In this document: positions 36,877 through 42,642 of the stretch, piece after piece | Numbering within the stretch: the first letter of the stretch is position 1 | Layout: each line of letters starts with the position of its first letter | Assembly (NCBI GenBank): GCA_947505035.1 | Contig: CANNIS010000004.1 | Coordinates: 1-42,642 of the forward strand | Direction: 5' to 3' | DNA: 42,642 nucleotides | Source: Sphingobacteriales bacterium | GTDB lineage: Bacteria; Bacteroidota; Bacteroidia; Sphingobacteriales; Sphingobacteriaceae | The notes under the pieces: model-generated | Database searches by the model: none | Told to the model about the DNA's origin: nothing | Seen by the model: only the letters and a program-made list of their open reading frames with translations | Program-made: the position numbers and the translations under genes

Positions 36877-39081
36877 TTATTGCTTAAGCAATCTTTCTAT
36901 CTGCGTAAATTTTTTATTCGAAATTTTTACAAAATAAACGCCTGTTGCTAATTTATCAATATTGATACTATGGTTTGTATGGTTAATTTTTTGCGCTTGC
37001 ATTTGCATGCCATTGCTATCGTATATGACCAAATCAATATCGCCATCGGCAAGTTTTAAGTCAAATTGAATTTGAGTTTGTGCCGGATTAGGGCTCATGG
37101 TAAATTTCTTTAGCTTGTCTGAAATAATGCCCGTGTTTGTATTTGTAAGCTTAATCAGCACATTAGTGCTGGCTTTGAGCGTATTTGCCTGAATAGCCCA
37201 ATTGCTAAAACCACCTACATTATTGATAGCAATTACTCCTAAATTTTCGCCAGTTAATAAATTACTTGCTTGGTAATTGCCCGCGTTTAAAGTAGAAATA
37301 CCTAAAGATAAACTGTCGGTGGTATTGGTATTCGAAAAATTGCTTACACTTAAAATAGCGGTTTGATTATAAATTCTTGCAAAGCCTATGTTTGTATTTT
37401 TTTGATTATCTAATATTAAAACATAGCCTTTTCTTAAAGCTTCGTTTTCGTTTCTTGCTTGAATTAATTTTTGATAATAATTCCAAATAGAATTTTTGTT
37501 TAAACTTAAAGTTTGCACATTATTAGTTGTATAATTTGCGCCTAGTGTTTGCCAAGGAGTTTGTGTGCTAAAGCCTGCATTTGTGCCCGCAGTCCATTGC
37601 ATAGGTTTGCGTTTATTTTCGTCTGCACCCGAACCAACCATGCCAACTTCTTCGCCATAGTAAATGAATGGAACGCCTGGCAGGGTTAGGTATTGGGCTG
37701 CCGCTAGTTTCATTTTGCTAGTATCGTTTCCTAATTGCGTGTACACTCGGTCTTGATCGTGGTTGGTTAAAAATGTGCCATATTGCAAACTCGGATAGGC
37801 TTGCGCAACTACCTTAATTTGATTTTTAATTGCTTCTGTATTTTTATTATTTACTGAAGTTAAAATTGCGCCTGCTAAACCAAATTCAAAACAAGCATCA
37901 AGTCTGTTATTTTCGACATAAGGTACAATTGATGGAGTTGCAGACCAAACTTCTCCAATAGCAAACGCATTCGGATTTGTTTTTTTATACGAAGCGTTAA
38001 AATCTTGCAACAACAAAAAATTGCTTGGCGTATTTTCTAAGACCGTTCCATCTTCATCTAAATATTTAATGGCATCTAATCTAAAGCCATCTACGCCTTT
38101 GTTGAGCCAAAAATCGCTCACTTTAAACATTTCGGTTTTTACTGCTGCATTTTCGTAATTTAAATCTGGCATGCCATTATAAAAAAGCCCGTAATAATAA
38201 CTGTTGTTGTAATTATGCCATACTGATTGACCCCATGGGCCTAAAAAAGCGGGATTTGTTGGGCTCCAGACATACCAATTACGGTAATTATTTACATTAT
38301 TAGCCGATTGCGTAAACCATGGATGCTGGTTAGAAGTATGATTCATTACATAATCGATGATGATTTTGATACCGTGTGCATGCGCGCTATCAATAAGCGC
38401 TTCGAAATCTGCCATGGTGCCATAGTCTGGTTCGGTTGCGTAATAATTTGTTACATCGTATCCGTGGTAACTTGGCGAAGCCATCATGGGCATCAGCCAC
38501 AATGCTGTAATTCCTAAATCTGAATTCGTATTTGGATTACCATCATTTAAATAATTTAATTTTTGAATGATCCCTTGAAAATCTCCAATACCATCGTTAT
38601 TACTATCATAAAAACTACGCACAAATATTTCATAAAACACCGCATCGTTCCACCAATAAGTTGCATAATTGGTGCTAGGTATATTGCATTTATTAAAAGC
38701 TACTACCGGTAAATTAGTAGCAGCGGTAATTGTTTGGTAACGGTTAAAAGTACTGCCCACACTGCAATACAGCGGAGGGTTTTCGGCTCCTGCCCAAGTA
38801 TTGCCATTCACAAATTTATATTCATAATAGCCCGCCGGAAAATTTAATGTTACTTCGTAAATGCTATCTGCATTTGCATCTGTCAATAAAGTAGCGGCCG
38901 GATCCCAATCCGAATTAAACCCCGCTTCACTCTGAAAATTTCCGGCTACATGCACACCCATCGGAGCAATAATTTGATGGTGCATATCGACACTAAATTT
39001 CACCGTAAAATTTTGCGCAAAAAGCGTTAATGGCAAAAAACAAATAAGCAATAAATGGATTTTAAAAAGTTTACGTGGCAT
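36877..39081 (-). CDS. Secreted GH13 alpha-amylase family protein with T9SS sorting domain
   Basis: Counted from the ATG at 39081 the protein has 734 residues with a clean signal peptide (MPRKLFKIHLLLICFLPLTL, then FAQ). A longer reading frame reaching 39165 is an artefact of translating the adjacent tRNA. Residues 24-115 form a starch-binding-like E-set domain (VHVAGNF, GYYEYKFVNG). The GH13 barrel has region I DYVMNH (243-248), region II GFRLDAIKY with nucleophile D336, region III acid/base E377 in IGEVW and region IV TNHDQD with D442. A C-terminal sorting domain (about 655-734: MSPNPAQTQIQF, GVYFVKIS) sends it through the type IX system. It should cleave alpha-1,4-glucans outside the cell; the precise specificity is not readable. 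Confidence 0.95.
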   Translation of the reverse strand: MPRKLFKIHLLLICFLPLTLFAQNFTVKFSVDMHHQIIAPMGVHVAGNFQSEAGFNSDWDPAATLLTDANADSIYEVTLNFPAGYYEYKFVNGNTWAGAENPPLYCSVGSTFNRYQTITAATNLPVVAFNKCNIPSTNYATYWWNDAVFYEIFVRSFYDSNNDGIGDFQGIIQKLNYLNDGNPNTNSDLGITALWLMPMMASPSYHGYDVTNYYATEPDYGTMADFEALIDSAHAHGIKIIIDYVMNHTSNQHPWFTQSANNVNNYRNWYVWSPTNPAFLGPWGQSVWHNYNNSYYYGLFYNGMPDLNYENAAVKTEMFKVSDFWLNKGVDGFRLDAIKYLDEDGTVLENTPSNFLLLQDFNASYKKTNPNAFAIGEVWSATPSIVPYVENNRLDACFEFGLAGAILTSVNNKNTEAIKNQIKVVAQAYPSLQYGTFLTNHDQDRVYTQLGNDTSKMKLAAAQYLTLPGVPFIYYGEEVGMVGSGADENKRKPMQWTAGTNAGFSTQTPWQTLGANYTTNNVQTLSLNKNSIWNYYQKLIQARNENEALRKGYVLILDNQKNTNIGFARIYNQTAILSVSNFSNTNTTDSLSLGISTLNAGNYQASNLLTGENLGVIAINNVGGFSNWAIQANTLKASTNVLIKLTNTNTGIISDKLKKFTMSPNPAQTQIQFDLKLADGDIDLVIYDSNGMQMQAQKINHTNHSINIDKLATGVYFVKISNKKFTQIERLLKQ

Positions 39082-39107
39082 GGCTATTTTGTAAAACGAA
39101 TTAGTAG

Positions 39108-39179
39108 TGGCCCCTACAGGAATCGAACCTGTACCGAGAGAACCGGAATCTCCCATTCTATCCATTAAACTAAAGGGCC
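39108..39179 (-). tRNA. tRNA-Arg (anticodon CCG)
   Basis: The minus strand folds as a 72-base cloverleaf. The acceptor GGCCCTT pairs with AGGGGCC (one T-G), with discriminator A. The anticodon stem GGAGA/TCTCT encloses TTCCGGT, giving anticodon CCG (reads CGG). The T arm is ACAGG-TTCGATT-CCTGT. The CCA end is not encoded (next bases CTA). It is on the same strand as, and only 26 bases upstream of, the GH13 gene. Confidence 0.95.
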
Positions 39180-39298
39180 ATAAAGTGTCTCAAAGATGCA
39201 AAATATCCACGATTTGTCTATATTTTTTAGCAATTCGCCTTAATATTGAAACTTAACACAGATTTTAATTATATTTAATATTACACTAAACCAAAATT

Positions 39299-42200
39299 AT
39301 GAAATTAAAACATTTACTCTTTTTGTTTTGTGCTATTTTATTTATCCAATCAGAATTAATAGCACAAACAACCGTAACCATTCCAACTGCAAATACAGGA
39401 GTTACCATTACTGGTAATGCAGCTACAACTATCAGAAGAAAACCTTTGGGTAGTAATCGTTCTTACGAAAGAACTGCCATTAAATATACACAAGTAGAAG
39501 TTGGTTCGCTTGGTAATATTAGCGGCCTTGCTTTTTATTGCGATACCGTTTTAAACCCAGGCAGAACACCTGTAAAAATTTACATCAAAGAAGTAGCAGA
39601 TACTACTTTTACGGCAAGCACTGTTGCTGCTGAAGAAGCGGGCGCTACACTCGTTTTTGCAGATACTTTAAATTCAACTTTATTTGTAAAAAATACTTGG
39701 GTGCCGATTACTTTTAGCACGCCTTTTTTACATGCTAATCAAACCAATATTGAAATAATTATTGAAACAAATTCTGGCGGAACAGCTGGTTCAGATTTAA
39801 CTGCACTTGCTAAAGGATTTAGATTTTCTACTAAAGGCTTAGTGAATAGTACACAGTATTGGCAAAGTGCTACGGGTAGTAGCACCCCTCCAACAACAAA
39901 TGGTACGCTCACTAATTTTAGACCAAATATTCAGTTAACAATTACCACTGCGCCAGCTTGTACTACGCCTCCAAATGCAGGTACAGCTTTAAGTTCGGCG
40001 ATTGCTGCTTGCGTGGGCACTAACTTTACTTTATCTCTTTCGGGCTCAAGTACCGGTTTAGGTTTAACCTACCAATGGTTGTCTTCTACAAATAATACTT
40101 CTTGGGATACCATCGTTGGTGCAACATCTGTTGTATATCAAACTAACCAAGCCATTGCAAAATATTACGCTTGTATTATTCAATGTAATGGACAAAAAGA
40201 TACCTCGAATTCGGTTAATGTAACAATGAATCCTTTTTACAATTGTTATTGCATTACTAATTTAGGTAATAGTTGTACAGGTGGTCAAGGAACCGCTATC
40301 GACTCAGTTTCTTTCACAAATACTACATTAGCAAAAGGTAGCACAGGCTGTGCAACCGGCAGCTACATTGCGTATCCGGCTTCAGGAAATACTACTGCAA
40401 GTTTAACGCAAGGTGAAACGTATACCTTGAGTAATAAATTTACTGGTTCAGTAAAATCATCGGTGTGGATTGACTACAATAGAAATGGAATTTTCGAAAA
40501 TTCAGAATGGAAACAATTGAGTTTAACTTCTGCAACTGGAACCGTAATCAATAATAACATCAGTATTCCTGCAAATGCGCAAGCAGGTATTACCGGTATG
40601 CGTATCAGAACAAGATCAGCTAATTCAACAAACGATTCTACTTCGGCTTGTACCAACTTTAATAACTCTGGCGAAACAGAAGATTATTTAATTACCATTG
40701 TTGCGGCAAGTGCATGTATTGCACCGCCAAACCCAGGTGTGTTAAGTGTTACAGACACCCTTACTTGTGCAAATAGTCCAGTAACTTTTAGCATTACGGG
40801 TAATACCATTGGTACTGGTCAAACTTATACTTGGTATAGTTCTACAGACAATACCAATTGGACTGCAATTACTGCAGCAACAGATAAAGTTTATTCTACT
40901 GCTTTAAGTGCAAATGGTTTTTACAAATGTGTGATTACTTGTAGTACACTTAGTGCAACTACCAATGTGGTTCAAGTAAATGTAAAAGCTTTTAGCGATT
41001 GTTATTGCGTAAGTGGCATAGGCGGAAATTGTACTACTCAAGCAACAGCCTTAGATTCATTAGCTATTGAAGGAACAACTTTAGATAATGGCAATACCGG
41101 TTGCGGAACAGCTGCCTATAATTCTTTCCCTAATTCTGGCAGTACTACTGGAACTTTAATGCAAGGACAAAATTATATTTTGAAAGCTAAATTTAGTGGT
41201 GCTGCTAGGGCATCTGTTTGGATTGATTATAACCATAATGGTAAATTTGATAATTCGGAATGGCAACTAATTTGTACAAGTAGTGTAGCGAATGTTGCAT
41301 TAAGTGCAAATTTAAATATTCCTTTGACGGCCTTAACAGGTGAAACAGGCATGCGAATTCGTACCCGTGCTACAAATGGCGTTATCGACTCAACAGTTGC
41401 TTGTGCTGCATTTGGTTCGGGCGAAACAGAAGATTATAAAATTAATATTATTCAAGCAACTGCTTGTATTGCACCGCCGAATGCTGGAAATGTAGTGGCT
41501 TCTAAATCGGCATTATGCCCAGGCGGAATTGTTAATTTAGCTGTTAAAGGAAATACAATTGGCTTAGGACAAACTTACCAATGGATTAAATCTTCGGATG
41601 GAAAAAATTGGACAAACATGACTAGCCAATCTTTGAGTACAAAAGACACCGTGAACACGGCTACTTATTATGCATGTGTATTAACATGTTCGAATTTAAA
41701 TGATACTACCGCAGCACAATTGGTAAAGACTAATCCATTCTACAATTGTTATTGCACCTCAACATTAGGTGGCGGCTGTGTTACCTCATTGACTTCGATT
41801 GATTCTGTTAACATTACTAACACGACTATGCATTTCGGATTTACGGGTTGTTCTTTAAATAATTATGCATCGTATCCAGATTCTGGAAATTCAACAGCTA
41901 GTTTACATAAGAATTTTACTTATGAATTAGTAACGAAATTTGCTGGCGTGTCTAGAGCTGGTCTATGGATTGATTTTGACCACAGTGGATCTTTTGATGC
42001 TGCCGAATTTATTTCGATTACAGATACTTCTATTTTAGATTCTGTTACCCAATCATTCATCAGTATTCCTGCCAATGCGCAAATGGGTAAAACAGGTATG
42101 CGTATTCGTACTAGAGCAGTTGCTGGAACGCTTACTGCAACTGATGCTTGTTCGCAATTTGGGTCTGGCGAAACAGAAGATTATGTAATTACCATTGATA

Positions 42201-42478
42201 CTTTTGTAGTGCAAGGTTTACAAAATATATTAGCAGATAACTTTGTAAAAATTTATCCAAATCCAGCTGCAAACCAATTGAATGTTGTTCAATTGAAAAA
42301 CAAGTCTGGTAAAATAAATATTTATGATTTAAATGGTAGGTTATTGATGACCGAAAAATTAAGTGATGGTTTAAATGTTATTTCTACAGAACAATTAAGT
42401 TCAGGAATTTATTTCTACCATTATATTGATGCAAATAATAATGGTTTATCAAATGGTAAAATTGCCATTGTAAAATAA
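39299..42478 (+). CDS. Secreted T9SS adhesin-like protein with three Ig-like/GEVED modules
   Basis: The 1059-residue protein has a signal peptide (residues 1-23, ending SELIAQ), an N-terminal beta-sandwich (about 25-215) and three tandem modules of about 250 residues starting near 219, 471 and 720. Each module has an Ig-like part (YQWLSSTNNTSWDTI, YTWYSSTDNTNWTAI, YQWIKSSDGKNWTNM), a cysteine-rich NCYC turn, and a GEVED domain with WIDYNRNGIFENSEW (about 390), WIDYNHNGKFDNSEW (640) or WIDFDHSGSFDAAEF (889), closing in SGETEDY. A type IX sorting domain follows (976-1059: KIYPNPAANQLNVV, GIYFYHYID). It probably acts at the surface or in matrix or adhesion; no enzyme motif is visible. Own terminator downstream. 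Confidence 0.93.
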   Translation: MKLKHLLFLFCAILFIQSELIAQTTVTIPTANTGVTITGNAATTIRRKPLGSNRSYERTAIKYTQVEVGSLGNISGLAFYCDTVLNPGRTPVKIYIKEVADTTFTASTVAAEEAGATLVFADTLNSTLFVKNTWVPITFSTPFLHANQTNIEIIIETNSGGTAGSDLTALAKGFRFSTKGLVNSTQYWQSATGSSTPPTTNGTLTNFRPNIQLTITTAPACTTPPNAGTALSSAIAACVGTNFTLSLSGSSTGLGLTYQWLSSTNNTSWDTIVGATSVVYQTNQAIAKYYACIIQCNGQKDTSNSVNVTMNPFYNCYCITNLGNSCTGGQGTAIDSVSFTNTTLAKGSTGCATGSYIAYPASGNTTASLTQGETYTLSNKFTGSVKSSVWIDYNRNGIFENSEWKQLSLTSATGTVINNNISIPANAQAGITGMRIRTRSANSTNDSTSACTNFNNSGETEDYLITIVAASACIAPPNPGVLSVTDTLTCANSPVTFSITGNTIGTGQTYTWYSSTDNTNWTAITAATDKVYSTALSANGFYKCVITCSTLSATTNVVQVNVKAFSDCYCVSGIGGNCTTQATALDSLAIEGTTLDNGNTGCGTAAYNSFPNSGSTTGTLMQGQNYILKAKFSGAARASVWIDYNHNGKFDNSEWQLICTSSVANVALSANLNIPLTALTGETGMRIRTRATNGVIDSTVACAAFGSGETEDYKINIIQATACIAPPNAGNVVASKSALCPGGIVNLAVKGNTIGLGQTYQWIKSSDGKNWTNMTSQSLSTKDTVNTATYYACVLTCSNLNDTTAAQLVKTNPFYNCYCTSTLGGGCVTSLTSIDSVNITNTTMHFGFTGCSLNNYASYPDSGNSTASLHKNFTYELVTKFAGVSRAGLWIDFDHSGSFDAAEFISITDTSILDSVTQSFISIPANAQMGKTGMRIRTRAVAGTLTATDACSQFGSGETEDYVITIDTFVVQGLQNILADNFVKIYPNPAANQLNVVQLKNKSGKINIYDLNGRLLMTEKLSDGLNVISTEQLSSGIYFYHYIDANNNGLSNGKIAIVK
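39957..42200 (+). repeat. Three tandem about 750-base coding repeats inside the GEVED gene
   Basis: The modules begin at about 39957, 40713 and 41461. Modules 1 and 3 are closest at DNA level. CAGTATTCCTGC-AATGCGCAA occurs at 40561 and again at 42061, and TCTGGCGAAACAGAAGATTA recurs near 40669 and 42166, a spacing close to 1500 bases. The middle module has diverged more. Confidence 0.85.
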
Positions 42479-42497
42479 ATCAACCTTATTAAAAATT

Positions 42498-42527
42498 AAA
42501 AAGGGCTTCCGATTGGAAGCCCTTTTT
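42498..42527 (+). terminator. Terminator after the GEVED protein gene
   Basis: A 13-bp perfect stem AAAAAGGGCTTCC / GGAAGCCCTTTTT with loop GATT is followed by further T, 20 bases after the stop at 42478. Confidence 0.92.
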
Positions 42528-42600
42528 TTGTGGCTTGATTTTATTATTTAAAAAGAACGCAGGGCTCTTCGAATTATTTACCAGTCAAAATCATTAAATA

Positions 42601-42642
42601 TTAATTCGAAACTTTAAATCGATAAGACAAGCCTAAAGAAAT
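42601..42642 (-). CDS. 3' end of a gene cut by the window edge, possibly an outer-membrane barrel
   Basis: Reading the minus strand from the window edge gives ISLGLSYRFKVSN and then TAA at 42603-42601. Alternating hydrophobic/polar residues with GLSYRFKV look like the last strand of an outer-membrane beta-barrel. Only 13 residues are visible, so this is a suggestion. Confidence 0.35.
   Translation of the reverse strand: MSLGLSYRFKVSN

Noticed and set aside
36879-36892. Perfect palindrome ATTGCTTAAGCAAT at the ldcA/amylase junction
   Set aside because: It lies within the last codons of the amylase gene (LLKQ) with no loop or T-run; most likely coincidental.
39082-39165. In-frame 28-residue N-terminal extension of the amylase
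   Set aside because: It is the translation of the tRNA-Arg gene. The signal peptide begins at the ATG at 39081.
42568-42610. Inverted repeat TTCGAATTA ... TAATTCGAA
   Set aside because: 9-bp AT-rich arms with a 25-base loop; it overlaps the end of the partial gene and is too weak to call a terminator.

Overview
This is an AT-rich stretch of chromosome from a member of the Bacteroidota, probably on the Chitinophagia/Sphingobacteriia side rather than Bacteroidales; I cannot name the genus. Three secreted proteins end in type IX secretion (Por) sorting domains. Several proteins are large outer-membrane or lipoprotein types typical of the phylum. Promoters match the Bacteroidota consensus TTG-N17-22-TAnnTTTG, and Shine-Dalgarno sequences are largely absent. 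There is no integrase, transposase, phage, CRISPR or toxin gene, so this looks like ordinary core chromosome. No stretch over 300 bases lacks a gene; the largest gap is about 205 bases, between secG and groES.

Layout. 1-919: truncated secreted protein on the minus strand with a TTG start. 992-3837: three-gene proton-pumping transhydrogenase operon (pntAA-pntAB-pntB). 3904-4981: prfB with an intact programmed +1 frameshift. 5038-5394: yraN-type gene, divergent from lipB and a serine hydrolase (5451-7309). 7392-7952: small lipoprotein. 8028-9972: groES-groEL. 10178-14750: tightly packed minus-strand operon miaB, sigma-54-type activator, lptE, unknown protein, secG. 14863-18478: plus-strand AsmA-like protein, lipoprotein glutathione peroxidase, DUF1844 protein and a coiled-coil membrane protein. 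18488-26490: minus-strand operon anmK, 1220-residue sensor kinase, 1086-residue outer-membrane protein. 26566-28983: a T9SS beta-propeller protein and an unrecognised 311-residue protein. 29042-30055: dipeptide epimerase. 30106-35927: minus-strand zinc metalloprotease, THUMP methyltransferase and metG. 35977-36876: LD-carboxypeptidase. 36877-39081: secreted GH13 amylase directly behind a tRNA-Arg(CCG) gene. 39299-42478: three-module GEVED T9SS protein. 42601-42642: the last codons of a further minus-strand gene.

How the genes fit together. Housekeeping functions dominate: translation (prfB, metG, miaB, tRNA-Arg, rRNA methyltransferase), folding and export (groESL, secG, lptE), lipoylation (lipB) and NADPH supply (pnt). 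Three separate genes (anmK, dipeptide epimerase, ldcA) cover consecutive steps of peptidoglycan fragment recycling within about 11 kb. The most unusual item is the anmK/sensor kinase/outer-membrane protein operon, whose kinase has three predicted extracytoplasmic regions and no response regulator nearby. I found no clear evidence of a wholly new system; that operon and the tRNA-amylase dicistron are the best candidates for follow-up.
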